Shown here: positions 24,885 through 35,067 of the stretch, in pieces
How positions within the stretch are numbered: position 1 is the first letter of the stretch
Layout: each line of letters opens with the position of its first letter
Origin: CBEUVQ01 sp965546615
GTDB lineage: Bacteria; Bacillota; Desulfotomaculia; Desulfotomaculales; Desulfohalotomaculaceae
NCBI GenBank assembly: GCA_965546615.1
Contig: CBEUVQ010000008.1
Coordinates: 18,700 to 82,699 of the forward strand
DNA length: 64,000 bases
Direction: 5' to 3'
Position numbers and translations under genes: made by a program
Notes under the pieces: model-generated
Seen by the model: the letters and a program-made list of their open reading frames with translations, nothing else
Told to the model about the DNA's origin: nothing
Databases searched by the model: none

Positions 24885-27425
24885 TTAAATTACTCCGCGA
24901 TAATAGTGGCCCTTTGTAAAGCCGGTTGATCCTTTTTCTAATTCTGCTTTAAAGGTCTTGGCCGCACTTTGCCATTCCTTTAACGGATAGATGTCTAATA
25001 CCTTTCGATATGCTTCCGTTATACAGCGCACTCGGTCAGCGGTTGCAATCCGGGCATCTATCCGCAGCACTGAAACCCCCGCATCGACCAATGCTGATAA
25101 ATCATCAATTAAGCATAACTCTTTGGAATTAAAGATATGCTGATGGCAAAACTGATCCACCTCAATGGGAAAAATTACACCTTTGCGATCTTTTAAGCCG
25201 CAGAAACGATTGCGGCACGCTCCGGCACATTTATTTTCAGATGTCAGGCCTCCCATTAAGCTGCCCATTGCACAGTATTCGCTGACCATCAGCGGCACTG
25301 CACCGTGAACAACAGCTTCCAGCGGCAGCGGTCGGTGATCGGCAAATTCCTTAATCTGCGACATCGTTAATTCCGGAGAAAGCGTTACCCGTTCAGCATT
25401 AAGTTCTTTTAAACGGGCTGCGGTAATAAAATTGAATACGTTTAGCGGAAAATCAGCAATTACCGCTTGGCGATAATTTTCATTAAATAACTTTAATAAC
25501 CCCAAATTGCCGATCAGCACCCCTGAAGCATAAGGCACAGCCTGCTCCAAAAACTTGGCAAAACGGTTTAACTCGTCATCCTGCATAATGCGCGGAGTAG
25601 ACAAAATAAACTGCACGTTTCTCCTGCTGCACAATTTTTCCGCTTTTTGAATATCGCTTAAACTAATTTTTTTTCGCGAGCGGTAACTTTCCCCGCCAAA
25701 GTAAACAATATCGGCACCGGCATTTACTGCCGCCTGCAAGCTGTCATAATCGGCAGCATTTACTGCCAGTTTTGGCTTAGCAGCCGGATGTTTAAAATCA
25801 GCAGCTTTAAAACTGCTCAAATACCGTTGCAAATCAGAGTTAAATTCTTTTTGATCAACAGCCGGACGCAGTGCTGCCTGCTGCCGCTCTTTTTCCAGCT
25901 TATCCAGTAATTTTCTGCGCAAATCATTAATTACCCGCACCGGAAACATCACTTCACCCTGCAGCTCGCAGCAAAGTTTGCTTAAAGCAAACGGAGTATT
26001 CCCCAAACGATCAAGCTGCTTTTGTAAAAATTCCTCGGTAAGCGGTCTTTTCTCTGCTTTTTGCCCCAGTTCTTCCGAGCTTGCTTCAACAGCAAACCCG
26101 GCCGCATCTTCAACCCGCATAAAAAGCGGTTGACCAACAGCTGCACGCACAGTAAACTGCAGCGGTATTTTCCTGATTTCTCTGCTGGAAGTATAGGTAA
26201 TTTTAGCGCGGTTGATCAATTCAGCATCGTGAGTTTTAAACACCCGATCGCCCGGGCGCACTTTGCCGGGAATAGGTACCCACACCGTACTTCCGGCAGC
26301 AGCTTCATCCACCTGCTTTCCTTTTACAATCAAACGATTCACTTCTGTGCCGCTCCGGCCGCCTTGTGTCACCCATACTTCAATGCCGTCTCCTACCCGC
26401 AGTGGTTCCTGCAGTGTCAATTCTACCAAGTCACTGTCTTTGCTGTATCTTTTTACCCGGCCAATCAACACACCCCGGTTATTCGGACGTTTATAGCTCA
26501 TCAGCTCTCTGCCGGGATTACCGTAAAAATATCCCGTGGAAAAATCCCGGTTAAAGATTTGCTCTAAATCCCTTTTTTGTTGAAAGCTGGGCAGTTTATC
26601 CGCTTGTTTTTCATCAAGAGCCTTGTCAATCAGCGCGCGATAAACGCTGATCACGGTAGCGACATATTCCGGGCGCTTCATCCGCCCTTCAATTTTAAAA
26701 GAATCTATTCCGGCGCTAATCAAATCCGGTATATGTTCACTGAGATTAATATCCCGCGGGCTGAGCAAATATTCCCCAACTTGAGAACTGTCAACCAGCG
26801 GTCGACCTTGCCTATCTACCAGCTGATACTGCATGCGGCACGGTTGAGCACACCTGCCCCGATTGCCGCTGCGCCCGCCAATCATGCTGGACATAAGGCA
26901 CTGCCCGGAATAACAGACACACAAAGCCCCATGTACAAAAACCTCTAAATCCGCCCCGGTAGTTTGCTTGATATGGGCGATATCTTTTAAATTCATTTCC
27001 CGTGACAGCACAATCCGCTCAAAACCAATCTGCCGCAGCAGCTTAACGCCCAACGTATTGTGTACCGTCATTTGGGTGCTGGCATGAAGCGGCAGTGACG
27101 GCAGCAGCTCAGCGGCCGCCTTCGCCAAGCCCAAATCCTGCACAATTACCGCATCTACCCCGATATTATGCAGAAAATGTAAAAATTCCAGTGCTTCTTT
27201 TAATTCTTGATCGGCAATAATAATATTTACTGTAACATATACCTTAACCCCCCGGGTGTGGCAGTATTCAACCGCATGTATAAGCTGTCGGTCATCAAAA
27301 TTTGCTGCTGAATACCTGGCATTGAAAGACTTACCTCCGAGATAAACAGCGTCAGCTCCGTTTTGTACCGCAGCCACCAACGCTTCCCACGACCCGGCCG
27401 GGGCAAGAAGTTCCGGCTTGGACAT
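24885..27425 (-). CDS. U32-family peptidase-like protein with DUF3656 region
   Basis: Large member of the U32 family, whose characterised relatives (RlhA, TrhP) take part in RNA hydroxylation rather than proteolysis. The 846 residues form two barrel-like halves. The first begins PELLAPAGSWEALVAAVQNG and contains GRSGNRGRCAQPCRMQY with conserved Cys; the second starts near 560 (ADYDSLQAAVNAGADIVYFG) and contains CAGACRNRFCGL. A DUF3656-type linker lies between. The Cys sets may hold an Fe-S cluster. It sits between the NIF3-like gene and mutS2 with short gaps. The true substrate cannot be told from sequence. Confidence 0.9.
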   Translation of the reverse strand: MSKPELLAPAGSWEALVAAVQNGADAVYLGGKSFNARYSAANFDDRQLIHAVEYCHTRGVKVYVTVNIIIADQELKEALEFLHFLHNIGVDAVIVQDLGLAKAAAELLPSLPLHASTQMTVHNTLGVKLLRQIGFERIVLSREMNLKDIAHIKQTTGADLEVFVHGALCVCYSGQCLMSSMIGGRSGNRGRCAQPCRMQYQLVDRQGRPLVDSSQVGEYLLSPRDINLSEHIPDLISAGIDSFKIEGRMKRPEYVATVISVYRALIDKALDEKQADKLPSFQQKRDLEQIFNRDFSTGYFYGNPGRELMSYKRPNNRGVLIGRVKRYSKDSDLVELTLQEPLRVGDGIEVWVTQGGRSGTEVNRLIVKGKQVDEAAAGSTVWVPIPGKVRPGDRVFKTHDAELINRAKITYTSSREIRKIPLQFTVRAAVGQPLFMRVEDAAGFAVEASSEELGQKAEKRPLTEEFLQKQLDRLGNTPFALSKLCCELQGEVMFPVRVINDLRRKLLDKLEKERQQAALRPAVDQKEFNSDLQRYLSSFKAADFKHPAAKPKLAVNAADYDSLQAAVNAGADIVYFGGESYRSRKKISLSDIQKAEKLCSRRNVQFILSTPRIMQDDELNRFAKFLEQAVPYASGVLIGNLGLLKLFNENYRQAVIADFPLNVFNFITAARLKELNAERVTLSPELTMSQIKEFADHRPLPLEAVVHGAVPLMVSEYCAMGSLMGGLTSENKCAGACRNRFCGLKDRKGVIFPIEVDQFCHQHIFNSKELCLIDDLSALVDAGVSVLRIDARIATADRVRCITEAYRKVLDIYPLKEWQSAAKTFKAELEKGSTGFTKGHYYRGVI

Positions 27426-27445
27426 AAAAAATAACTTCCTTTCAG

Positions 27446-28396
27446 CTATCTCTGATATCTTAACAGCCCGGCAGCAGGAATAATTTCTACACCTTGTTCC
27501 GCCAGTTTATCAAGGATTAAATTCATACCCAAAGAATCACTGGCCATGTGTCCGGCGATAACAACATTAATATGATTTTTTTCCGCTTCTTTGCGGTGTT
27601 TCTCACCGATATGCATTACTACCAGTGTTCCAACACCGGCCTGCATTAATTTGCTGTAAGCATCTTCTGATCCACTTGTGCCGCCGGTCATATCAACCAT
27701 TATTTTGCCTGCCCGACGGTCTTTTGATCCAACAACAATCGTCGGCCCGGCATTATAATGTACCGCTTTCGCATATTCCGGTTCTTCTTTAAGCATTTTC
27801 ACAACATCATCTAATGTTTCCGGCTTTTGTTCATCAAATTTTTTCTGCAAATAGTCGGTAACCATATTATCGGCAGGTGTATGCATGCACATTATCGGAA
27901 AACCCAGCAGCTTAGCTGCATCTACCGTGCGATTATGGTTCAGCGGCATTAAATTGCGCTTTACTTCGCCAATACGAGAAGCCATAATTCCTTCGGCAAC
28001 ATTAATCGGCACGCCAAATTGCGCTAAAATATCTTCCTGCAAATGCATTACATCATAAAGCCCGGACATTGCCCTTCCTTCCGGGTGGTGAGCAATAATT
28101 AAATCAATGGCGGTTCCTTTTTCTGTAAGCCGGTCGGCAAGCAGCACTTCGCCTACTTCCATGTCAATGCCTACCAGCACACGTTTAATTTCTTTCTCGG
28201 GGTCCCCGTAGAGCAATCTGGTATCAGCATAAGGATTGAAAAGTTTATCTTGATCGTATTCCTTTTGTTCTTCCGGTTTCATTTCCTGATACAATTTATT
28301 ATTTTTAGCAATCAGCTTGTTTACTTCCTCAATCCCGCGGGGATCATGCTGCTTACCCATATCCACCGCTAATTCATAAATCTCTTTTAACTTCAT
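27446..28396 (-). CDS. NIF3-like (NGG1p-interacting factor 3) family protein
   Basis: Putative dinuclear-metal protein of the NIF3 superfamily; function unknown. The 316-residue product has the metal-site motif IIAHHPEG near residue 98 and later His-containing blocks HIGEKHRKEAE and VVIAGHMASDSLG that can complete the site. The N-terminal 60 residues are a helical extension seen in this subgroup. The ATG follows AGGAGG. It is inside the polX-mpg-nif3-U32-mutS2 gene run. Confidence 0.8.
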   Translation of the reverse strand: MKLKEIYELAVDMGKQHDPRGIEEVNKLIAKNNKLYQEMKPEEQKEYDQDKLFNPYADTRLLYGDPEKEIKRVLVGIDMEVGEVLLADRLTEKGTAIDLIIAHHPEGRAMSGLYDVMHLQEDILAQFGVPINVAEGIMASRIGEVKRNLMPLNHNRTVDAAKLLGFPIMCMHTPADNMVTDYLQKKFDEQKPETLDDVVKMLKEEPEYAKAVHYNAGPTIVVGSKDRRAGKIMVDMTGGTSGSEDAYSKLMQAGVGTLVVMHIGEKHRKEAEKNHINVVIAGHMASDSLGMNLILDKLAEQGVEIIPAAGLLRYQR

Positions 28397-28438
28397 CTGT
28401 GTCGACCTCCTATATTTTTATTAATTAATATTTTAAAA

Positions 28439-29038
28439 TTACTTTTTAGAGATATAATGACTGCCTTTTATATAAAAACGCAGCGGCAAATCCGCACCGG
28501 CCTTTATACCGATGCGTGTAGTGGTAATGATATCCGACACTTCCTGCTCACCGGGGTAAATTCTTACCGGCCCGGTCAGCAGATCACTGCCGTTATGTTC
28601 TTTATTTATTCCCATCGCCTGCACCAGTTTGCCCGGACCGGAGCACAAATCCTTCAACCGTTCCCTTCCCCGGCGCTTTTGCATCAGTTCAATACCTATT
28701 TCCGGCTGCAGCGCCCGAATTAACACCGCATCACCCACCCCGTCCGGCTGCGTAACAGCGTTAAAACAATAATGGACACCGTAGGTGAAGTAAACATAAG
28801 CATGACCGGGCGGTCCGAACATCACTTTGTTGCGCGGTGTCATACCCCGATGAGTATGGCATGCGGGATCACCATGCTGCAAATAAGCTTCTGTCTCCAC
28901 TATTATTCCCGCAGTTAATCCTTCAGTGCTGTGGTGCACCAGCAAACATCCCAACAGCTCACGGGCAACTTGTACGGTATCACGGTTGTAAAAATCCCTG
29001 GGTAACGGCTGTAAACCGGCTAACGTTGTTCTCTCCAT
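28439..29038 (-). CDS. 3-methyladenine DNA glycosylase (AAG/MPG type)
   Basis: Removes alkylated and deaminated purines in base excision repair. The 199-residue protein matches the eukaryote-type AAG fold: LPRDFYNRDTVQVARELLGC, the active-site segment GIIVETEAYLQHGDPACH, MTPRNKVMFGPPGHAYVYFTYG, and the C-terminal SGPGKLVQAMGI-like block (CSGPGKLVQAMGI). Its ATG shares one base with the polX stop (TAATG), so it is translationally coupled to another repair enzyme. Confidence 0.95.
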   Translation of the reverse strand: MERTTLAGLQPLPRDFYNRDTVQVARELLGCLLVHHSTEGLTAGIIVETEAYLQHGDPACHTHRGMTPRNKVMFGPPGHAYVYFTYGVHYCFNAVTQPDGVGDAVLIRALQPEIGIELMQKRRGRERLKDLCSGPGKLVQAMGINKEHNGSDLLTGPVRIYPGEQEVSDIITTTRIGIKAGADLPLRFYIKGSHYISKK

Positions 29039-30747
29039 TATTTTAACCTTTTTAATAAATCCTCCACTTCTAAAGTATTAATTACATCTTCTGGCGATAA
29101 CCAAGCACGGCGGGCCACCGCCACCCCATACTCCATCTCATCCAAACGCTTTAAATCGTGAGCATCGGTGTTGATGGCTACGTTAACTCCCAATTCTCTG
29201 GCAGTTCTGGCATTTTCTTCACTTAAATCCAAGCGGTCAGGGGAAGAATTTATCTCTAATACTGTATCATATTTAGCAGCTGCTTCCAAAACCCTCTCCA
29301 TATCTACTTCATAACCGCTGCGCCGAGACAATAATCGTCCGGTAACATGACCGATGATGTCGACGTGTTCATGCTTAATTGCTGAAATAATACGCTCAGT
29401 CATTGTTTCTTTATCCTGCTTAAAAGCAGTATGCACCGAAGCTACTACAACATCTAAATCAGCTAACACATCATCATGGTGATCAAGCCGACCGTCAGGT
29501 AAAATGTCACATTCCACTCCCGTTAATATCTCAAAATCATCCATTTCTTTATTTAAGCTTTCTATCAACTTGCACTGCTGCTGCAGTCGTTCAGGCGATA
29601 AGCCGTTGGCAATTTTTAACGATCCGGAATGGTCAGTAACCGCTAAGTAACTATAGCCCTTTTCCTGCGCCCGTTTAGCCATATCTTCCAAAGATGCTCC
29701 GGCATCGCTCCAGGTGGTATGGGTATGTAAATCCCCTTTGATATCCTGCAAACTCACTAAATGCGGCAGAGCACCGGTTTGGGCCAACTCTATTTCACCG
29801 TTGTCTTCACGCAGTTCAGGTGGAATATACGCCATATCCAAATGCTCGTATATATCGGCTTCACTTTGCACATCAAAATGTTTGCCGGTTTGATCAGTAA
29901 TTCCTTTGTGGCTTAATTTCCATCCTTTTTGCTCCGCTATTTTCATTAGGTGTCGATAGTGATCTTTACTTCCGGTATTGCGATGCCAAGTGGTAATATA
30001 ATATTCCGGTTCCACTACCGAAATATCTATTTCCAGCCCCCACCAACTAAGCACCCGCACCCGTTTATCTTCTCTTGCCAAAGTTTTGGTAACACGGGGA
30101 TAAGCTGCAGCAGCGTCAATCACTTCGCTGATATTTTCGGCAGCAACCACTAAGTCTAAATCGGATACAGTTTCTTTCCACCGCCTGGTACCGCCGCCAA
30201 TTTCAACTCTTTTTACACCCGGAACAGCAGAAATATAATCAATCATCTCAGCAGCTAAATCCCGGGCTGCACCTAAAAGCGTACGGTCCGCACCGCTGCG
30301 CAGTACATTCACATGACGCAGTATATCAAATTCCGAACGTGCACTCATCCCTGGCAGCGTGCGAATTTTATGCTCTTTGGCCGCAGCCTCCAATTCATCA
30401 ATCGAAGTAATGCCCAATTTCTCATAAAGCAGTTTAGCCTTTTTAGGGCCAATACCGGGCAAAGTGCGTATTTCCAATACACCTTTCGGAATTTCTTTCA
30501 GCAATTCCTGATGCGCTTTACAGGTGCCGCTTTCCAATATTTCTTTTATTTTACCGCTGATTGCTTTACCAATGCCCGGTATTTTTGTGAGCTGCCCCCG
30601 TTTCAAAAGCTCTTCTACCGGTTGTTCCAGGCGGGATATTGTTTTCGCCCCATTGCGGTATGCCCTTATTTTAAAGAAATCGCCTCCCTTTATTTCTAAC
30701 AGATCAGCCATTTCGTAAAACACCCAAGCTATTTCAATGTTCAACAT
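29038..30747 (-). CDS. polX: DNA polymerase/3'-5' exonuclease PolX
   Basis: Family X DNA polymerase for gap filling, fused to a PHP phosphoesterase. The 569-residue protein has an N-terminal helix-hairpin-helix region (TKIPGIGKAISGKIKEI and TLPGIGPKKAKLLYEKLG). The nucleotidyltransferase site is GGGTRRWKETVSDLDLVV with the DxD pair, and the C-terminal PHP domain has GDLHTHTTWSDA, GVECDILPDG, HTAF and INTDAHDLKRL. The product length is standard for bacterial PolX. The start follows AGGAG by about 10 nt. Confidence 0.97.
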   Translation of the reverse strand: MLNIEIAWVFYEMADLLEIKGGDFFKIRAYRNGAKTISRLEQPVEELLKRGQLTKIPGIGKAISGKIKEILESGTCKAHQELLKEIPKGVLEIRTLPGIGPKKAKLLYEKLGITSIDELEAAAKEHKIRTLPGMSARSEFDILRHVNVLRSGADRTLLGAARDLAAEMIDYISAVPGVKRVEIGGGTRRWKETVSDLDLVVAAENISEVIDAAAAYPRVTKTLAREDKRVRVLSWWGLEIDISVVEPEYYITTWHRNTGSKDHYRHLMKIAEQKGWKLSHKGITDQTGKHFDVQSEADIYEHLDMAYIPPELREDNGEIELAQTGALPHLVSLQDIKGDLHTHTTWSDAGASLEDMAKRAQEKGYSYLAVTDHSGSLKIANGLSPERLQQQCKLIESLNKEMDDFEILTGVECDILPDGRLDHHDDVLADLDVVVASVHTAFKQDKETMTERIISAIKHEHVDIIGHVTGRLLSRRSGYEVDMERVLEAAAKYDTVLEINSSPDRLDLSEENARTARELGVNVAINTDAHDLKRLDEMEYGVAVARRAWLSPEDVINTLEVEDLLKRLK

Positions 30748-30811
30748 CTCGCAACCGCTCCTGTTTTTATTACAAAATTATGCTTATTTTAGTTTACCTT
30801 AAAACACGAAA

Positions 30812-30855
30812 AGAAACACCCATGAAGCTGCATTTAAGCCCCTTCATGAGTGTCT
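30812..30855 (-). terminator. hairpin between zapA and polX
   Basis: An inverted repeat (about 12 bp per arm, ACACTCATGAAG with CTTCATGGGTGT on the minus strand) with a 14-nt loop, followed by TTTCTTTT. It may end or attenuate transcription after zapA. Confidence 0.65.
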
Positions 30856-30870
30856 TTAAAATTATCAAAG

Positions 30871-31128
30871 TTATTCAGGCTTTTTATCTATAAGCTTTAT
30901 CAGATTATCATAATCCTCTTGCAGCTTACTTAACTCATCGGCAATGTTGATAGCCGCCAGCACTGCTGCGTTGGTGAGTGAGAGTCGGGGGTTGCGGCTG
31001 ACCAGCTGCTTTATTTTTCTGTTGACGTACTGCGCAACCATTTGCATATACTCAGGAGATTCATCTCCTCTAAGCGTATAGGATGCCCCGCATATTTCCA
31101 CTTCTACACGGGTTTTCGAAGCAGACAT
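30871..31128 (-). CDS. zapA: cell division protein ZapA
   Basis: Small FtsZ-binding protein that bundles protofilaments at the division ring. The 85-residue product has the family start KTRVEVEICGASYTLRGDE and the long helix from YMQMVAQYVNRKIKQL to KLQEDYDNLIKLID, a probable coiled coil. The ATG at 31128 follows GGAGGG by 6 nt; a longer frame from 31170 is not supported. It is 90 bp downstream of pheT, a common clostridial arrangement. Confidence 0.92.
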   Translation of the reverse strand: MSASKTRVEVEICGASYTLRGDESPEYMQMVAQYVNRKIKQLVSRNPRLSLTNAAVLAAINIADELSKLQEDYDNLIKLIDKKPE

Positions 31129-31221
31129 AGCAACCCTCCTCACTAACTTTCTATTATCGAATTTCGGCATAATCTGCCTAATCCCTGCTGCTTTGAGGTA
31201 ATTTTCTCCTAATTTTGCCTG

Positions 31222-33642
31222 TTAACTTCTCAATACTGCTTCAAATTCTTTATTCAGCGCTCTATAAATTTTATCAACCTGTTTGGATACCTCTTCATCA
31301 GTAAGAGTACGGTCACCGGCTTGGAAGAACAATGAAAATGCCTGGCTCTTATACCCTTCCGGCACTTGACTGCCTTCGTACACGTCAAATACCAGTACCT
31401 GTTTTAACGATTTTCCGGATGCTTTATTAATCACTGCAATCATATCATCGGTAGCAATATCCTTTTTAATAATTACCGCCAAATCCCGTTCCACCGCCGG
31501 GAACTTCGGCAGCTGGGTATATTGTGGTTTTTCTAATTCTATTTCCATTAAATCATTTAAGTCAATTTTAACGGCAACAGCCCGGTGAGGAAGTTCATAG
31601 TTTTCTAAAACGTTAGGATGCAGCTCCCCAATGACACCGATCATCTTTCCATCTGCTTCTATTGCCGCAACCCGACCGGGATGAAAACTGGGATCGGCAA
31701 AGCGCACAAAACGTGCATTTTTTAAGCCGATTTCAGCAAACAGCGTTTCCAATACCCCTTTGGCAAAATAAAAATCCATCGGTTCTGCCGATTTGCTCCA
31801 TGATTTCTCGGTTTCCCCGGAAAACACCATAGCCAGCGTAAATCGTTCGTCCGGCAAATTCTGCCCTTGTTTAGGATAATAAACTTTACCAATTTCAAAA
31901 ATCGCTCCGTTTTGCACCTGACGGTTATGGTTCCTCTGTAATACTTCCAGCAAATTAGGCACCGGCACCGTGCGCATGATCGACTGTTCTTCACTGAGCG
32001 GGTTCTGCAGTGCCAAAGCGTTTCTAAGAGCACTGTCTGCAGGCAGATTCATTTTATCAAACACCTTGGGGCTGACAAAACCATAAGTAACTACTTCGGT
32101 CAACCCGCAGCCGTTTAGGATGTTTTTAATGTCATGCATCAGCTGCTGCTGCCGGTTTCTTTTGCCTTGGGTAGTTTGCCCGTAAATCATTGTATCCGGA
32201 ATGTTATTGTAGCCGTAAATTCGGGCTGTTTCCTCAATTAAGTCTGCTTCTATACCTACATCCGGCCGGAAAGTAGGTACAGTTACCAATAAGTTACCAT
32301 TATCGTGCTGTACTTTAAACTGCAACGAAGTTAAAATGTCTTTAATAACCGCAGTTTCTACTTTTATTCCCAAAACATGCTCTACCCGTTCCGGACGCAA
32401 AGTGATTGTTTTCTCCACCAGCGGGTGAGGATAATTGTCAACTTCTCCTTGAGCCACCACACCGCCGGCAAGCTGATTGATTAAATATGCCGCCCGATCA
32501 CAAGCCCGTACACAGCCGCCTATGTCAATACCCTTTTCAAAACGGGCGGATGATTCTGATCGCATACCCAAAGCTTTGGCAGTACGGCGCACGCTCACCG
32601 GGTTAAAGTAGGCTGATTCAATCAAAATATTTGTGGTTTTATCGGTAACTTCACTCTCCAAGCCGCCCATTACTCCCGCTACCGCTGCCGGACCGCTCGG
32701 ATCGGCAATTACCAGCATATTTTCATTTAAAATGCGCTCATTACCGTCTAATGTTTTCATCGACTCATCAGCTTTTGCACAGCGAACAATAATATGATGG
32801 TCTTTCAGCTGATCATAATCAAAAGCATGCAGCGGTTGACCTAATTCCAGCATGACATAGTTGGTGACGTCAACAATATTGTTAATTGGCCGGATATCTG
32901 CCGCTCGCAGTCTTTGCTGCATCCAGGCCGGTGAAGGACCAATCTTCACTCCCTGCACTACTCTTGCCACATAGCGTCGGCATAAATCAGGTGCTTCAAT
33001 ATCTACCTTGACCAATTCAGAGGCAGCTGCACCTTGTTCTTCCAATTTAAACTGCGGGCAGCGCATTTCTACGCCTAAAATGGCTGCTACTTCTCTTGCC
33101 ACACCGATCATGGAAAGGCAGTCACCACGGTTGGGGGTGAGGTCAAGCTCCAGCATGTAATCATCCAAACCCAAATACTCTTTAATATCGATATTTAACG
33201 GAGTATCCTCCGGCAAAATCATAATGCCGTCCTGCTGATCTTCCGGCAAAAGCTTGGCATCTATGCCCAGTTCCTGCCCTGAACATAACATACCGCGGGA
33301 TTCTTCTCCACGCAGTTTAGATTTTTTAATTACCACCCCACCGGGCAGCTTTGCTCCTTCTTTAGCAACCGGAATTTTGTGTCCTTCCCTAACGTTAGCT
33401 GCACCGGTGACAATTTGAATGCGGTCTTGTCCATCAGTAGTTATTTGACAAACTACCAGTTTGTCAGCATTGGGGTGACGGTCAATTTTCAGAATTTGAC
33501 CGGTAACAACATTTTCAATACCTTCCCCCAGAAATTGAACATTCTCTACCGCCACACCGGCCATTGTCAGTTTATCAGCCAATTCATGCGGTGGAATATT
33601 TATATCAACAAATTCTTTAAGCCATTTATATGAAACCTTCAT
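31222..33642 (-). CDS. pheT: phenylalanyl-tRNA synthetase beta subunit
   Basis: Beta chain of the alpha2-beta2 enzyme that charges tRNA-Phe. The 806 residues contain the N-terminal tRNA-binding OB fold (VVTGQILKIDRHPNADKLVVCQ), the B3/B4 editing domain (VMLELGQPLHAFDYDQL), the B5 domain, the core fold, and the C-terminal anticodon-binding FDX-ACB domain (PKFPAVERDLAVIIKKD). It starts 16 bp after pheS and shares its T-box control. Confidence 0.98.
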   Translation of the reverse strand: MKVSYKWLKEFVDINIPPHELADKLTMAGVAVENVQFLGEGIENVVTGQILKIDRHPNADKLVVCQITTDGQDRIQIVTGAANVREGHKIPVAKEGAKLPGGVVIKKSKLRGEESRGMLCSGQELGIDAKLLPEDQQDGIMILPEDTPLNIDIKEYLGLDDYMLELDLTPNRGDCLSMIGVAREVAAILGVEMRCPQFKLEEQGAAASELVKVDIEAPDLCRRYVARVVQGVKIGPSPAWMQQRLRAADIRPINNIVDVTNYVMLELGQPLHAFDYDQLKDHHIIVRCAKADESMKTLDGNERILNENMLVIADPSGPAAVAGVMGGLESEVTDKTTNILIESAYFNPVSVRRTAKALGMRSESSARFEKGIDIGGCVRACDRAAYLINQLAGGVVAQGEVDNYPHPLVEKTITLRPERVEHVLGIKVETAVIKDILTSLQFKVQHDNGNLLVTVPTFRPDVGIEADLIEETARIYGYNNIPDTMIYGQTTQGKRNRQQQLMHDIKNILNGCGLTEVVTYGFVSPKVFDKMNLPADSALRNALALQNPLSEEQSIMRTVPVPNLLEVLQRNHNRQVQNGAIFEIGKVYYPKQGQNLPDERFTLAMVFSGETEKSWSKSAEPMDFYFAKGVLETLFAEIGLKNARFVRFADPSFHPGRVAAIEADGKMIGVIGELHPNVLENYELPHRAVAVKIDLNDLMEIELEKPQYTQLPKFPAVERDLAVIIKKDIATDDMIAVINKASGKSLKQVLVFDVYEGSQVPEGYKSQAFSLFFQAGDRTLTDEEVSKQVDKIYRALNKEFEAVLRS

Positions 33643-33658
33643 TCAGCTATAGACCTCC

Positions 33659-34681
33659 TTAAAACTGGGATAAAAACCGCAAATCGTTATCATAAAACAG
33701 CCGCAAATCATCAATGCCGTATTTAAGCATGGCAATGCGCTCAACACCCATTCCAAAAGCAAAGCCGGTAACCTCTTCAGGGTTATAGCCGGACATTTCC
33801 AGCACTCTGGGGTGAACCATGCCGCAGCCAAGTATTTCCAGCCAACCTGTGCCGCTGCAAACCCGACAGCCTTTTCCTTTACATATCACACAAGAAATAT
33901 CTACTTCCGCACTTGGCTCAGTAAACGGAAAATAGCTGGGACGGAATCTGGTTTTAGTATCTGCCCCAAACATCTGGCGGGCAAATAAGCTTAAAATACC
34001 TTTTAAATTGCTGAAAGTAATATGCTTGTCTACCGCTAAACCTTCAACCTGGGTGAACATTGGCGAATGAGTAGCATCATCATCGCGGCGGTACACTCTG
34101 CCGGGAACAATAATTTTTACCGGCAGATTAGGTGCTGTTTTTTCCATAGTGCGCACTTGTACCGGTGAAGTATGGGTACGCAGCAGCACCTCTGGGGTAA
34201 TAAAAAATGTATCCTGCATATCCCTAGCAGGGTGATCTTTATGTAAATTTAATGCTTCAAAGTTGTAATAATCCAGTTCTACCTCCGGTCCTTCAGCAAT
34301 GTTAAAACCCAGCCCTAAAAAAACAGACTCAATTTCTTCCTGAACTTTAGTGAGCGGATGTTTGCTGCCGATTAAAAACGGCTTACCGGGAAGAGTTATA
34401 TCGATCGTTTCACCGGCCATACGCTGTTCCTTTTCTTTTTCTTTCAGCTCTTGATTGCGTTTGGAAATATATACTTCTAATTCTGCCCTGATTTTATTGG
34501 CCAGTGCCCCGATTTTTGGGCGCTCCTCTGCTGATAACGAACCCATTCCGCGTAATATTGAGGTAAGTTCACCTTTTTTGCCCAAATATTTCACTCTCAA
34601 ATTGCTAAGTTCATTTAACGTTTCTGCCTCTGCTAACTCTTGTTGAGCCTCGGCGGCAAGGTTTCTAAGTTTTTCTTCCAT
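33659..34681 (-). CDS. pheS: phenylalanyl-tRNA synthetase alpha subunit
   Basis: Catalytic class II subunit. The 340-residue protein has the N-terminal coiled coil, motif 2 around RVYRRDDDATHSPMFTQVEG, and motif 3 GFAFGMGVERIAMLKYGI. A CxxC-xn-CxxC element (CVICKGKGCRVCSGTGW) lies before motif 3. The start at 34681 follows GGAGG by 6 nt; the ATG at 34699 is upstream of that site. A Phe-specific T-box leader precedes it. Confidence 0.97.
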   Translation of the reverse strand: MEEKLRNLAAEAQQELAEAETLNELSNLRVKYLGKKGELTSILRGMGSLSAEERPKIGALANKIRAELEVYISKRNQELKEKEKEQRMAGETIDITLPGKPFLIGSKHPLTKVQEEIESVFLGLGFNIAEGPEVELDYYNFEALNLHKDHPARDMQDTFFITPEVLLRTHTSPVQVRTMEKTAPNLPVKIIVPGRVYRRDDDATHSPMFTQVEGLAVDKHITFSNLKGILSLFARQMFGADTKTRFRPSYFPFTEPSAEVDISCVICKGKGCRVCSGTGWLEILGCGMVHPRVLEMSGYNPEEVTGFAFGMGVERIAMLKYGIDDLRLFYDNDLRFLSQF

Positions 34682-34746
34682 AGTTAACCTCCATACCATA
34701 TTTTATACAGCGTTCTCCACACTAAATAATTTTACAACATTATCCG

Positions 34747-35062
34747 TCTAAAAACAAAAAATTCCGCCCTAAAAAGGGACGGAACTTATTTCCGCGGTAC
34801 CACCCTTGTTGTTTATACCAACCGGGGTATAAACCACTCTTTGTGTACTGAGAACATTTCCTTTAACGGGGAAAACCGGCAAACACCTACTGATAACTAT
34901 CTTTTAAAGTTACGTTCAGTATGCAGCTCCGGGGTGAACTTCATGTGCACATCTTAGGTTGGCTTGCAGTCGGTGACCAACCCTCCCTGAAAAGATTAAC
35001 GCAGCACTACCCTCCCCTTCGCAGCCGTTGCATAATGGGCTTATCATTTGTATGGACAGTGT
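34747..35062 (-). promoter_or_regulatory. T-box leader (Phe) of pheST
   Basis: Senses uncharged tRNA-Phe and permits read-through into pheST. The T-box proper AAGGGTGGTACCGCGG is at 34807-34792. The specifier TTC is at 34938-34936 in the typical context before ACCCCGGAGCTGC. The terminator stem (TTCCGTCCCT with AGGGCGGAA) at about 34785-34759 is followed by TTTTTT. The upstream stem I boundary is approximate. Confidence 0.92.
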
Positions 35063-35067
35063 ACAAA